64,000 bases of DNA from an uncultured Anaerolineae bacterium (GCA_905479495.1 CAJQMR010000010.1:124001-188000); one strand, 5' to 3'; shown: positions 1 through 8,248, counted from the stretch's first letter. The notes: a model not told the origin generated them from the sequence alone. Translations and numbers: made by a program.

Positions 1-1
1 A

Positions 2-376
2 TGGGAATTTGCTGCCAGCGGTCCGGAAAACTTCACCTGGCCTTGGGGCAACGAATTCGATGCCACGCTGTCTGCGGCCAGTTCGCTGGATACTGAACCG
101 GTGGATGACTTCCCCGAAGGGGCCAGTCCATTTAATGTATTTAACCTGGCAGGCAATGTGAACGAGTGGGTGCAAGACCGGTTCGACGGCAATTTCTACG
201 CCAACTCACCAGAAACAAACCCCGTTAATCTGGATTCAGGCAGCAGCCAGATTTACCGAGGTGGCAGCTTTGATAACACCAACGGCGCTTTTTTCACGAC
301 CAGCCGCCGCTACGTTGTCTCGGCCAATACCTTTGATGTAGACATTGGTTTTCGCTGTGCTCAGGATACACCCTAA
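2..376 (+). CDS. Formylglycine-generating-enzyme/SUMF1-like protein, C-terminal part
   Basis: The 5' end lies outside the window; the open frame enters at base 2 and ends at a TAA at 374-376. The visible 124 residues carry the family's sequence landmarks in order: an opening WEFAASG, then PWGNEFDA, the core LAGNVNEWVQDRF, then YRGGSF, and near the end IGFRCAQD. Members oxidise a cysteine or serine in a client protein to formylglycine, or act as sulfatase-modifying-like domains fused to kinases and sensors. Which of these applies cannot be told, because the N-terminal part is missing and no client sulfatase is visible nearby. A strong hairpin directly follows the stop. The family call is firm; the precise role is not. 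Confidence 0.85.
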   Translation, partial: WEFAASGPENFTWPWGNEFDATLSAASSLDTEPVDDFPEGASPFNVFNLAGNVNEWVQDRFDGNFYANSPETNPVNLDSGSSQIYRGGSFDNTNGAFFTTSRRYVVSANTFDVDIGFRCAQDTP

Positions 377-381
377 AATTT

Positions 382-415
382 AAGAGGCTGAGCAAAGTTG
401 CTCAGCCTCTTTCCC
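382..415 (+). terminator. Rho-independent terminator of the SUMF1-like gene
   Basis: A 12 to 13 bp perfect inverted repeat (left arm AAGAGGCTGAGCA, right arm TGCTCAGCCTCTT) with a very small loop begins six bases after the stop codon. It is followed by a short T and C stretch. It separates this gene from the oppositely oriented small gene that follows. Confidence 0.75.
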
Positions 416-422
416 CTCACCC

Positions 423-608
423 TCACCCTTCCGGCTTATTGTTTTCCATGTTTCCCTCATTGCGATCTGATTCGCGCAATTTTTCCAGTGTGCCGACCCG
501 CCGGGCCATGTCTTGCAAAATAAGCAAGGTTTGCCCCACCACTTGCTCAGTGGTCATATCACCGCGTGTCCAACGTTTAATCACTTCATTCAACGTATAA
601 TTTCCCAT
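423..608 (-). CDS. Small hypothetical protein, 61 aa
   Basis: A 61-residue product rich in charged residues; the first 40 residues look helical and the last 20 look disordered. I do not recognise a family. Support for a real gene is a good ribosome-binding site, GAGGAAG, six bases upstream of the ATG at 608. A consensus-like sigma70 promoter also faces it at 841-869, which would give a leader of about 225 bases. No signal peptide or membrane segment is present. Convergent with the SUMF1-like gene. Confidence 0.5.
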   Translation of the reverse strand: MGNYTLNEVIKRWTRGDMTTEQVVGQTLLILQDMARRVGTLEKLRESDRNEGNMENNKPEG

Positions 609-840
609 CTGGCACTTCCTCTCTATTTAGAATGGATAAGATATTGGTTTGGTAACGGCCGTTTCCCTCCAGCAGCGTCGAGGTGAGCAAACCCCACTGC
701 CAAAAGTCCCTCTTCCCAAAGAAACACCAAGCAGCCAAAACTATCCGGCAAGATTCACCGCCAACGTCAGGTTCTGTGATTACAATTGTGCTGTTGGAAT
801 TGTGACTGTGTGGTACGGCCGTTACCCTACCAATACCGAC

Positions 841-869
841 ATTTTACACGGTATCGTTTATCTTGTCAA
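841..869 (-). promoter_or_regulatory. Sigma70-type promoter facing the small 61 aa gene
   Basis: On the minus strand TTGACA (864-869) is followed after exactly 17 bases by TAAAAT (841-846). This is a perfect -35 and a 5/6 -10. Transcription would start near 834 and run through about 225 untranslated bases holding two ACGGCCGT octamers (655, 815) before the ATG at 608. The long leader could hold regulation or a small RNA. Confidence 0.55.
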
Positions 870-890
870 TACTTAATTTTGAAGTTGATT

Positions 891-1385
891 TTACGGCCGT
901 TCTTCCCCAACCTCATACGCAAAACCAGCCCGCTCCGCCACCAGTCCCAAATGCTTCGAGGTGGCCCGGCTGGGAGCATAGGCTCCCGTTTCCCATTCGC
1001 TCACTGTTTGCTGGCGCACCCCCAGTTCATCCGCCAGTTCCCCCTGGGACATGCCCATGTGCTGCCGCAGCGCTTTGATCATGCCACTGTTCCACAGCAC
1101 TGTATCCCCCGATTTTTCCACCGTATAGGTCAAGGTTGGCTTTTCAAATTGAACCGTTTCGGCCGTTAAATCAACCGCAGCCACATGGTAACCTGCGCCC
1201 ATCCAGGCCGCCGCCTGCACAGCACCCTGGCTACGATTGCTCCACCAGCCAGCCCGGGCCCGCGCACTTCCCGGCAAGGAACTTCCCATCAATTCTTCGA
1301 TCTGGGTAAAAGTCATCGTCACAGGCTCACCCGCAGCCCGTTGTAAACGAGAAAAAAGTGGAAAATATTTGCTACCAGCTTTCAT
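891..1385 (-). CDS. DUF7662-like N-terminal domain fused to XRE-type helix-turn-helix
   Basis: 164 residues. Residues 5-85 match a pattern known from small DNA-binding-like proteins: YFPLFSRL, then TFTQIEELMG, LPGSARARAGWWSN, a conserved AAAWMGAGY and VQFEKP. I read this as DUF7662-like. Residues 100-150 are a classic XRE helix-turn-helix (IKALRQHMGMSQGELADELG, then VRQQTVSEWETG). The protein is therefore probably a sequence-specific DNA-binding regulator. No toxin or antitoxin partner is adjacent. The ATG at 1385 lies only eight bases from an extended -10 (TGGTATAAT), so the message is probably leaderless. The gene is divergent from the Lrp-type regulator, with an 86-base shared spacer. Confidence 0.75.
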   Translation of the reverse strand: MKAGSKYFPLFSRLQRAAGEPVTMTFTQIEELMGSSLPGSARARAGWWSNRSQGAVQAAAWMGAGYHVAAVDLTAETVQFEKPTLTYTVEKSGDTVLWNSGMIKALRQHMGMSQGELADELGVRQQTVSEWETGAYAPSRATSKHLGLVAERAGFAYEVGEERP

Positions 1386-1393
1386 AAAACAAA

Positions 1394-1402
1394 ATTATAC
1401 CA
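1394..1402 (-). promoter_or_regulatory. Extended -10 promoter of the XRE gene, leaderless start
   Basis: Minus-strand TGGTATAAT is a perfect extended -10. The expected start of transcription (about 1386-1388) coincides with the ATG at 1385. No Shine-Dalgarno can exist between them. Confidence 0.5.
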
Positions 1403-1417
1403 AAGTTGTAGAATTTG

Positions 1418-1445
1418 TTGACAGAAACGAAATCCGCACTAGAAT
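1418..1445 (+). promoter_or_regulatory. Sigma70-type promoter of the Lrp-type regulator
   Basis: TTGACA (1418-1423) and TAGAAT (1440-1445) are separated by 16 bases, which puts the transcript start near 1452, about 20 bases before the ATG at 1472. It lies back to back with the promoter of the XRE gene, so the two regulators may influence each other. Confidence 0.6.
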
Positions 1446-1471
1446 CACCTCTTATCTACGAGGATCGTAAA

Positions 1472-1945
1472 ATGGACAAACTTGATTACGAAATCCTGGC
1501 TCTCTTACAACAAGACGGCCGTCGCTCGTTTACTCAAATTGGCAAGGCTGTTGGTTTTAGCGAAGGAACGATTCGTAAGCGCGTGACGCGTCTGGTTGAT
1601 GAGGGCATCATCCGCATCATTGGTTTGGTGGACCCCCACCTAGTTGGTTTTGATGCCCCGGCTATTATTCAAGTTTCCGTAACCCCACCCCACCTGGAAG
1701 AAGCAGCCCAAGCCATTACCCAATTCCCAGAGGTCAGCTATTTGCTGATGGTCTCCGGCGAATTTGATCTGATTGTCGAGGTCCGCTGCCAAAATAGGGA
1801 GCATCTGGCCTCGTTTATTCGGGATGATTTACAAAGAGTGCCTGGCGTACAGCGCACCGTGTCTTCCCTGGTACTGCACACCTACAAATTGGCAGAACCA
1901 AGCATTCTGGATTTTATGGACGAAGAAGCTGCAACAACAGCATAA
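1472..1945 (+). CDS. Lrp/AsnC-family transcriptional regulator
   Basis: 157 residues. Residues 1-60 are the AsnC-type winged helix-turn-helix (MDKLDYEILALLQQDGRRS, then GFSEGTIRKRVTRLVDEGII). Residues 65-145 form the RAM/ligand-sensing beta-alpha domain (VSYLLMVSGEFDLIVEV). Members usually sense amino acids and assemble as octamers. The ATG at 1472 is chosen over an upstream in-frame codon at 1415 because the promoter at 1418-1445 lies downstream of the latter, and an ACGAGG sequence precedes 1472. The gene stands directly before potABCD in the same direction, 85 bases away, so it is the obvious candidate regulator of the polyamine and aminotransferase cluster. That regulatory role is inferred from position only. 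Confidence 0.88.
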   Translation: MDKLDYEILALLQQDGRRSFTQIGKAVGFSEGTIRKRVTRLVDEGIIRIIGLVDPHLVGFDAPAIIQVSVTPPHLEEAAQAITQFPEVSYLLMVSGEFDLIVEVRCQNREHLASFIRDDLQRVPGVQRTVSSLVLHTYKLAEPSILDFMDEEAATTA

Positions 1946-2030
1946 TTTCGAAAAGATCAGATAGGTTTCTACATTAGCAAGCAAATTTTCCTGGCAAACC
2001 TGGCAGGTCTACACTTTTGGAGAAGAGGAA

Positions 2031-3221
2031 TTGTCAATTAGTGTAAAGCTTGATCACGTCACAAAACAGTTTGGGGAATTTACGGCCGTTCACGATATGG
2101 AACTAGAAATTGCCGATGGTGAATTCTTTTCTATGCTCGGCCCCAGCGGCTGCGGCAAAACGACCACCTTGCGCATGATCGCCGGGTTCGAGCAGCCTAC
2201 CAGCGGCGAGCTGTACATTATGGGGCAACCGGTGGCTGGCATCCCCGCCTACCGCCGCCCAGTGAACACCGTCTTCCAAAATTACGCCCTCTTCCCCCAC
2301 ATGAACGTGAGCCAAAATGTGGCTTTTGGCCTGGAAATGGCCAAAGTAACCAAGGCAGACATCCAGAAACGCGTCGCTGCCGCTCTGGAACTCGTCCAGA
2401 TGAGTCCAATGAGCCAGCGCAAACCAGCCCAGCTTTCTGGTGGTCAGCAGCAGCGGGTGGCCCTGGCACGGGCATTGGTCAATCGACCCAAAGTGCTACT
2501 GCTGGACGAGCCTCTGGGCGCTTTGGACCTGAAGCTGCGCAAAGCGATGCAGCTGGAGCTAAAGCAAATCCAGAGCGAGGTGGGCATCACCTTCATCTAT
2601 GTTACCCACGACCAGGAAGAAGCCCTGACCATGTCGGACCGGATTGCGGTGATGGACCATGGCATTGTCCAACAAATGGGCCAACCGCGTGACATTTACG
2701 AACATCCAACCAACCGCTTTGTGGCTGATTTCATTGGCGAAACCAATTTTCTTAAAGGAACGGTAGAGCAAGTGGGGGACATTGTGCGGCTGGGGGTGGG
2801 TGAAGGCCAGCTCATTGGCCAAAGCGACCTCTCTTTGCAGGCGGGGCAGGCCGCCTATCTGGCGATTCGCCCCGAAAAGATCAATTTATATCCGCCAGGG
2901 GAAATTGACGTGCTGCGCACCGAAGCAGGATTAAATTACGACGAGATCAATCGACTCCTGGGCGGCAATCTACCCGAATCGCTAAAAATGGATACGCGGG
3001 AATGGCTAGGGATTGAGCAAAACAACATGGTGCTCAACGGCCGTATCTCTGAAGCTATTTACATCGGCACCGACACGCGCTACCGGGTTGACTTGCTGGG
3101 TAACCAACAGCTGTTTGTTCGTACGCAAAACTTTGGCTCACGGTATGACACCACGTTCGCCGTAGGAGACGAGGTTTTGCTGCATTGGGCCGCCGAAAAC
3201 GCCCGGATTTTAACGGAGTAG
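2031..3221 (+). CDS. potA: Spermidine/putrescine ABC transporter ATP-binding protein
   Basis: 396 residues. Walker A GPSGCGKTT at about 37-45, Q-loop near VFQNYALFPH, signature LSGGQQQRVALARAL near 135, Walker B VLLLDEP, D-loop GALD and H-loop YVTHDQEEA are all intact, followed by a C-terminal TOBE-like domain. The order potA-potB-potC-potD and this long C-terminus favour the polyamine importer over other sugar-type CUT1 ATPases. The start is TTG at 2031 with a GGAG eight bases upstream (2019-2022). Only three bases separate its stop from potB, so the genes are surely co-transcribed. An ACGGCCGT octamer lies in the coding sequence near residue 17 (TAV). Confidence 0.92.
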   Translation: MSISVKLDHVTKQFGEFTAVHDMELEIADGEFFSMLGPSGCGKTTTLRMIAGFEQPTSGELYIMGQPVAGIPAYRRPVNTVFQNYALFPHMNVSQNVAFGLEMAKVTKADIQKRVAAALELVQMSPMSQRKPAQLSGGQQQRVALARALVNRPKVLLLDEPLGALDLKLRKAMQLELKQIQSEVGITFIYVTHDQEEALTMSDRIAVMDHGIVQQMGQPRDIYEHPTNRFVADFIGETNFLKGTVEQVGDIVRLGVGEGQLIGQSDLSLQAGQAAYLAIRPEKINLYPPGEIDVLRTEAGLNYDEINRLLGGNLPESLKMDTREWLGIEQNNMVLNGRISEAIYIGTDTRYRVDLLGNQQLFVRTQNFGSRYDTTFAVGDEVLLHWAAENARILTE

Positions 3222-3224
3222 GGC

Positions 3225-4541
3225 ATGAGCACGATTTCTATTGCGCCCCTGGAAGCTGGCCCCAATTTAATGAAGCGACTGGCTGCGTATTTAGGCTGGT
3301 TGGGAACGGCCGTTTGGCTCATCCTCCTCGTTCGCTGGATGACGTTCAGCAGTTTCGACTGGGATCCGCTTACCCTGGAACTCACTCTGGCTAACTTGCC
3401 ACCCATCCTGCCCTACCTTTTTTACGGAGGAATGACTGCGCTTGATTTTAGCCTTGGCTGGCTGCTGTTTAAGGAAAATCATTGGGGGGATCGTCTGGGG
3501 ATCGTGCGTGGGCTGGCGGGTGCTTCAGCTGCCGTTGCTTACTATTTTATCGTTGGGGACTTTTACGCTGCCTGTTTTTTACTGGCGGCGAGTGGCATGC
3601 TGCTCATGTTGATCTGGCAACAAACCGGCTGGGTGATCAACTATCCCGCCGCCTTTTGGCTGATCGTCTTTTTTGTTCTACCCAATCTTATCGTTCTGGC
3701 TGTCAGCCTGGGCGAGCGGTCGTTGAGCGGCACGGTTGTCTACCCTGAATTTAGCCTGCGCAACCTTGGCAGCTATTTTGATGATTACGGCCGTTTCTTT
3801 TCCACCATCAACGGCCAATACCTCTACCTGCGCATCCTCTGGCGTTCCATCTGGCTGGCCTTCCTCAACACCGCTATCTGCCTGCTCTTTGGCTACCCCT
3901 TTGCCTATTGGATTGCCCGGCAGCCACAAAAATATCGCAACCTCCTTGTGTTTTTGGTAATGATTCCATTCTGGACCAACTTTCTGGTACGCACCTACGC
4001 CTGGATGCTCATCCTGCGCGACTCCGGCCTGATCAACAACTTCTGGACTATCACCCTGCATGAACAGGCTGTGGCACTATCTGGCAGCAGTCAATTTTTT
4101 GCCTGGCTGGCCAGCATCAGTGAAAACAAACTGCCGCTGCTTTTTAACCAATCGGCCGTTTTCCTGGGACTGTTCTACGGCTTTTTCCCCTTCGTCGTCC
4201 TGCCACTCTACAGCAATCTGGAAAAGCTTGACTGGTCCCTGCTAGAAGCCGCCGCCGATTTAGGTGCCAACAATTGGAACCGCACCACGCGCGTCCTGCT
4301 GCCGCTCACCACTCCCGGCATCGTCGCCGCCGCCATCATCGTTTTCATTCCCTCACTGGGCGCTTACGTCACCCCTGATCTGCTGGGCGGCGGCAAGGTG
4401 TCGCTGCTGGGCAACCTGCTCCAACAGCAGTTCATGACCGCCCGCGATTGGCCTTTTGGCAGCGCCATCGGCTTCATCATGATGGCCCTTATGCTGCTGG
4501 CCATCATCATTTACTTCCGCGTTGGCGGACGGGAGCAATAA
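3225..4541 (+). CDS. potB: Polyamine ABC transporter permease with N-terminal membrane extension
   Basis: 438 residues, against about 280-310 for typical PotB. The C-terminal part (from about residue 140) is a normal binding-protein-dependent permease with six membrane segments and an intact EAA loop (EAAADLGANNWNRTTRVLLP). The first 135 residues are extra and contain about four predicted membrane segments (near 24-42, 59-83 and two between 98 and 130). The ATG at 3225 follows the potA stop by three bases. No stop or frameshift separates the extension from the core, so it is a real fusion or elaboration. The substrate is inferred from the potABCD context. Confidence 0.88.
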   Translation: MSTISIAPLEAGPNLMKRLAAYLGWLGTAVWLILLVRWMTFSSFDWDPLTLELTLANLPPILPYLFYGGMTALDFSLGWLLFKENHWGDRLGIVRGLAGASAAVAYYFIVGDFYAACFLLAASGMLLMLIWQQTGWVINYPAAFWLIVFFVLPNLIVLAVSLGERSLSGTVVYPEFSLRNLGSYFDDYGRFFSTINGQYLYLRILWRSIWLAFLNTAICLLFGYPFAYWIARQPQKYRNLLVFLVMIPFWTNFLVRTYAWMLILRDSGLINNFWTITLHEQAVALSGSSQFFAWLASISENKLPLLFNQSAVFLGLFYGFFPFVVLPLYSNLEKLDWSLLEAAADLGANNWNRTTRVLLPLTTPGIVAAAIIVFIPSLGAYVTPDLLGGGKVSLLGNLLQQQFMTARDWPFGSAIGFIMMALMLLAIIIYFRVGGREQ

Positions 4542-4542
4542 T

Positions 4543-5376
4543 ATGAGCGCAACGACGTTACCTACCCCAGCAATGTCCACGCGACCGTCCTTGGGCCGTC
4601 GCTTGCAAGCTGCTTTCAACAAACGCGCCCTGTTGTGGCTGGCTGTTGGACTGTTTCTATTTCTTTACATTCCCATACTCATTCTTATCATTTTTTCGTT
4701 CAACGAAAGTGACCAAATCGGCGTGTGGACCGGCTTTAGCCTGCGCTGGTATGGGGAACTAATCCATGACGAAGCGGTACTCTCGGCGCTTAAGCTCAGC
4801 TTGTGGGTCGCCATCTGGTCCACGATCATCAGCACTTTTCTAGGCACGCTCACCGCTCTGGCCTTGGAGCGCCATCGCTTTTGGGGCAAAATCACCTACG
4901 ACGCCATTTTATATTTACCCATCATCATCCCCGACATCGTAATGGCCCTCTCCACCCTGCTTTTCTTTGTGGTTATGGGGGTGGCCCTAAGCCGCTACAC
5001 CATTCTCATCGCTCACGTTGCCTTCAACATTTCCTTTGTGGCCATTGTGGTACGAGCGCGGCTGGCCGATATGAACAGTGTGCTAGAAGAAGCTGCCGCC
5101 GATCTCGGCGCTAACGCATGGCAAACGTTCCGTCGCGTCACCCTGCCACTGCTGATGCCAGGTATCATTTCCGGCGCGCTGTTGGCCTTCACGCTCTCGC
5201 TAGATGATTTTGTAATCACATTTTTTGTCGCCGGACCAGGCTCCACTACCCTGCCGGTGCGTGTTTATTCTATGATTCGATTTGGCCTCACACCTGAAGT
5301 GAACGCTGTTTCAACGTTAATGTTTTTGGGTTCAACGCTGCTCGTCATCATTTCATTACTGCTACAGCGGCGCTAG
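4543..5376 (+). CDS. potC: Polyamine ABC transporter permease
   Basis: 277 residues. After a 35-residue cytoplasmic lead come six membrane segments and the EAA motif (EEAAADLGANAWQTFRRVTL), followed by FTLSLDDFVITFF, a stretch typical of PotC and PotI. The start is the ATG at 4543, with GGGAG at 4531-4535; a TTG 21 bases upstream in frame would overlap the end of potB and lacks a ribosome site. One base separates the potB stop from this ATG. The protein pairs with the long PotB to form the channel. Confidence 0.92.
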   Translation: MSATTLPTPAMSTRPSLGRRLQAAFNKRALLWLAVGLFLFLYIPILILIIFSFNESDQIGVWTGFSLRWYGELIHDEAVLSALKLSLWVAIWSTIISTFLGTLTALALERHRFWGKITYDAILYLPIIIPDIVMALSTLLFFVVMGVALSRYTILIAHVAFNISFVAIVVRARLADMNSVLEEAAADLGANAWQTFRRVTLPLLMPGIISGALLAFTLSLDDFVITFFVAGPGSTTLPVRVYSMIRFGLTPEVNAVSTLMFLGSTLLVIISLLLQRR

Positions 5377-5454
5377 ATTAGGATTGTGGAAAGCAACAGC
5401 CCCGAACCAATTTATTTTGCTTTTCACTATTATTTGAGGAGAAGGAGAAAGAGA

Positions 5455-6603
5455 ATGAAAAAATTAACCTGGATTTTGCTTCTTGTGCTGCTTATGGCTG
5501 CCTGTGGCGGTGGTCCTGGTGGCGGACCAAGCTCAGACAGCGAAGCAAGCAGCGACGCTGGCGCTGAATCGTCTGGCGAGGTGCAGCTGGCCGATGAACT
5601 AAGTGTTTACAACTGGTCAGAGTACATTGATGAGGAAAAGCTGGCTGAGTACGAAGAAACCTACGGCGTAGACATCATCTATGATACCTTCGCCTCCAAT
5701 GAAGATTTGCTGGCCAAATTACAGGCTGGCGCAGAAGGGTATGATGTTATTTTCCCCTCAGACTACATGGTGGCTAACATGATCGATTTGGGACTGCTGG
5801 CCGAAATTGATACGGCCGATATTCCCAACTTTGCCAACATCGACCCGCAATTTGCCAATGCGCCGTTTGACCCTGGCAATGCACATTGCGTGCCTTATCA
5901 ATGGGGCACGACCGGCATCGGTTACCAGGCCAGCAACGAGTTTTTCCAGGAAAACCCGCCAGACAGCTGGGCGTATCTGTTTGATCCAGCCCTACTGGAA
6001 AAGTACGCGGACGATGGCGTCAACGTGCTGAACGATCCACGTGAGCTGCCCGGCGCAGCGCTCATCTACCTGGGCTATGATCCCAACACAACCAATCCCG
6101 ATGAGCTGAACGAAGCCCGTGACCTCATCCTAACGGCCAAGCCATACTGGAAAACGTTCAACAGCGAAGATTACGATGATTCGCTGTTGATTCCTGGTGA
6201 AGTGACCCTGACACAGGGTTGGAGTGGAGATGTGGCCAACGCCTACTGGAGCACCTACGATGATGAGACCGAAGATGGCGACTGGTACTACAGCATTCCA
6301 CAAGAAGGTGCGGTCAAGTGGCTGGATAATATCTGTATCACAGCCTCATCGGAACGGTATGATACTGCGCTGCACTTTATGAACTACCTGTTGGATGCAG
6401 AAGTAGGCGCAGCCATCACCAACTTCACCTACTACGCCAGCCCCAATCTGGCAGCGCAAGAATTCATCCTGGATGAGATTCTGCAGGATGAAAGCATTTT
6501 TCCACCCGACGAGGTTCAGGATAAGCTGGTGTGGCTGACACAGGTAGGGGAAGATTCATTTTTATACGATGAATTGTGGACGGCCGTTAAGTCATCCCAA
6601 TAG
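5455..6603 (+). CDS. potD: Spermidine/putrescine-binding lipoprotein
   Basis: 382 residues. The N-terminus is a lipoprotein signal peptide (MKKLTWILLLVLLMAAC, lipobox LMAAC) followed by a Gly/Ser/Asp-rich linker and a type 2 periplasmic-binding fold. The opening of the mature fold, LSVYNWSEYIDEE, then YGVDIIYDTFASNE and YDVIFPSDYMV, is characteristic of PotD/PotF. The ATG at 5455 has a purine-rich GAGGAGAAGGAGAAAG tract upstream, strong enough to explain high expression of a binding protein. It completes potABCD. The precise polyamine cannot be read from sequence; agmatine and putrescine genes downstream make those attractive ligands. Confidence 0.92.
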   Translation: MKKLTWILLLVLLMAACGGGPGGGPSSDSEASSDAGAESSGEVQLADELSVYNWSEYIDEEKLAEYEETYGVDIIYDTFASNEDLLAKLQAGAEGYDVIFPSDYMVANMIDLGLLAEIDTADIPNFANIDPQFANAPFDPGNAHCVPYQWGTTGIGYQASNEFFQENPPDSWAYLFDPALLEKYADDGVNVLNDPRELPGAALIYLGYDPNTTNPDELNEARDLILTAKPYWKTFNSEDYDDSLLIPGEVTLTQGWSGDVANAYWSTYDDETEDGDWYYSIPQEGAVKWLDNICITASSERYDTALHFMNYLLDAEVGAAITNFTYYASPNLAAQEFILDEILQDESIFPPDEVQDKLVWLTQVGEDSFLYDELWTAVKSSQ

Positions 6604-6658
6604 CGAGTGAAGTGATAAGGGAAAAGTGATAAGTGAAAAGAAGCTCACTTATCACTTT
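6604..6658. repeat. Folded 7-bp repeat tract after potD
   Basis: Units of the GTGATAA/GTGAAAA type followed by their reverse complement (CACTTATCACTTT), able to form a hairpin just after the potD stop. The next open frame begins in its right arm. Confidence 0.7.
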
Positions 6659-6673
6659 GTCTTTGAGGCAAAT

Positions 6674-6925
6674 ATGGCAGAAAGTATCATCGTCATCGGT
6701 GCAGGTATGGCTGGAATAATGGCCGCCTGCACCTTACACGATGCCGGGCTCGATGTCGTTGTGCTGGAAGCACGAGACCGGCTGGGTGGCCGCACGCACA
6801 CGGATGACAGCCTGGGCAGCAGCGTTGATTTAGGCGCAGCCACCCATCCCCACTTCTACGCCACCGTGCATGGGGCGTATGAGACAGGGGTGCGGGCCGC
6901 ACGTGAAGTGATCAGTATTCAGTGA
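6674..6925 (+). pseudogene. Flavin amine oxidase remnant with the middle deleted
   Basis: 83 residues from the ATG at 6674 (TGAGG ribosome site at 6664-6668). The first 55 residues are a perfect amine-oxidase FAD-binding start: [17 protein letters not shown], then [18 protein letters not shown]. The sequence then jumps, within about ten residues, to [20 protein letters not shown], which is the extreme C-terminal FAD-contacting motif of the same family. About 330-380 residues of FAD and substrate domain are therefore missing, in frame. The last residues and the stop come from an adjacent repeat tract. Known members are polyamine or monoamine oxidases, fitting the context, but this copy cannot fold as an oxidase. 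It could also be an assembly collapse. Confidence 0.7.
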
Positions 6926-6969
6926 GACAGTAATCAGTACTGACCACTGAGAACTGATTACTGAATACT
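6914..6969. repeat. Inverted repeat of CAGTAAT-type units
   Basis: Arms AGTATTCAGT (6914-6923) and ACTGAATACT (6960-6969), with an inner pair CAGTAATCAGT and ACTGATTACTG. The tract supplies the last codons and stop of the amine oxidase remnant and lies 16 bases before the next start codon. Confidence 0.75.
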
Positions 6970-6985
6970 CAAAAAAGGAAACAAC

Positions 6986-8248
6986 ATGAGCACTACCACC
7001 CACCTTTCCCCCGTCTGGACGCACCTGACTGAGATGCAGCCAGTGCGGGCGGAGCGCATCTATTTTTATGACGCCGACGGCACCCAATACATCGATTTCA
7101 CCTCCGGCATTGGCGTGATGAACACCGGCCACAGCCACCCGCGCATCGTGCAGGCGATTCAGGCGCAGGCAGCGCAGCTCATTTTTGGCCAAATGAACAT
7201 TGTGATGACCCCTGCCGCCATCGAACTGGCCAAGGCCCTCAACGAAGTAACGCCAGCCGCCATCGACAGCTTCTTCCTCGCCAACAGCGGCGCGGAGGCG
7301 GTAGAAGGTGCGGTGAAGCTGGCCCGGCAAACCACGGGACGGCGCAACATTGTGGTGTTCCAGGGCAGTTTCCACGGCCGTACCGCCCAAACGATGGCGA
7401 TGACCACCTCCAAATATATTTACCGCTACAACTACCAGCCGCTGCCCGGTGGCATCGTCACCGCGCCGTTCCCCTACAGCTACTACTACGGCTGGGACAA
7501 CGAGGAAACGACGGAATGGTGCCTGAAGCAGCTGCATTTGCTGCTCAAAAGCCAGACCGCGCCGGATGAAACGGCCGCAATCGTCATTGAACCGGTGTTG
7601 GGTGAAGGGGGCTATGTGCCTGCCCCGCCCGCCTTTTTACAAGAACTGCGCCAGCTGTGCACCCAGCACGGCATTTTGCTGATTGTGGACGAGGTGCAGA
7701 GCGGATTCGGCCGTACGGGTAAATTTTTCGGCTACGATCATGCGGGCATCGTGCCAGACATCATCGTCATGGCCAAGGGGCTGGGCAGCGGCATGCCCAT
7801 CTCAGCCATCGGGGCCAGCGAGGCGCTGATGCAGCAGTGGAAGCCGGGCACCCACGGCGGCACCTACGGCGGTGGCAACGCCCTGGCGCTGGTGGCGGCC
7901 AAAACCACCATCGACGTCATCCGCGAAGAAAAACTGGTAGAAAACGCCGCCGCGCGCGGCCAGCAGCTGATGGGCGATTTGCGCCGCTTGCAGGCCCAGC
8001 ACCCGGTCATCGGCGACGTGCGCGGCTTGGGCCTGATGGTGGGCGTGGAGTTCACCCAGCCGAACGGTGAGCCGGATGCGGACAAAGCGACCTTGGTCGC
8101 CAATGCCTGCAAGTCCCGCAACCTGCTCCTGCTCACCTGCGGCAGCTACGGCAACGTCATCCGCTGGATTCCGCCTTTGGTGGTGAATGAAGCTGAAATG
8201 GATACGGCCGTACATATTTTTAGCGAAGCCCTTGAAGAATGTCGGTAA
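6986..8248 (+). CDS. Class III aminotransferase (putrescine/GABA-type)
   Basis: 420 residues, normal length for class III PLP aminotransferases. Visible landmarks: GIGVMNTGHSHPRI near the start, ANSGAEAVEGAVKLAR (phosphate-binding loop), SFHGRT, IVIEPVLGEGGY, LIVDEVQSGFGRTG with the Asp that contacts the pyridine nitrogen, and MAKGLGSGMPI with the Schiff-base lysine. The C-terminus RGLGLMVGVEF is also typical. It would transfer the terminal amino group of putrescine, GABA or a related omega-amine to 2-oxoglutarate or pyruvate. Specificity cannot be fixed, but polyamine transport upstream and GABA-type paralogues downstream favour an omega-amine. Its ATG at 6986 follows AAAGGAAACA. Its stop codon lies at the edge of a 7-bp repeat tract. 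Confidence 0.85.
   Translation: MSTTTHLSPVWTHLTEMQPVRAERIYFYDADGTQYIDFTSGIGVMNTGHSHPRIVQAIQAQAAQLIFGQMNIVMTPAAIELAKALNEVTPAAIDSFFLANSGAEAVEGAVKLARQTTGRRNIVVFQGSFHGRTAQTMAMTTSKYIYRYNYQPLPGGIVTAPFPYSYYYGWDNEETTEWCLKQLHLLLKSQTAPDETAAIVIEPVLGEGGYVPAPPAFLQELRQLCTQHGILLIVDEVQSGFGRTGKFFGYDHAGIVPDIIVMAKGLGSGMPISAIGASEALMQQWKPGTHGGTYGGGNALALVAAKTTIDVIREEKLVENAAARGQQLMGDLRRLQAQHPVIGDVRGLGLMVGVEFTQPNGEPDADKATLVANACKSRNLLLLTCGSYGNVIRWIPPLVVNEAEMDTAVHIFSEALEECR

Noticed and set aside
786..1169. 127-codon plus-strand open frame opposite the XRE gene
   Set aside because: It is the shadow of the minus-strand gene at 891-1385, which has recognisable domains and its own promoter.
891..1385. Antitoxin of a toxin-antitoxin pair
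   Set aside because: No small toxin-like gene is adjacent on the same strand, and the protein carries its own second domain.
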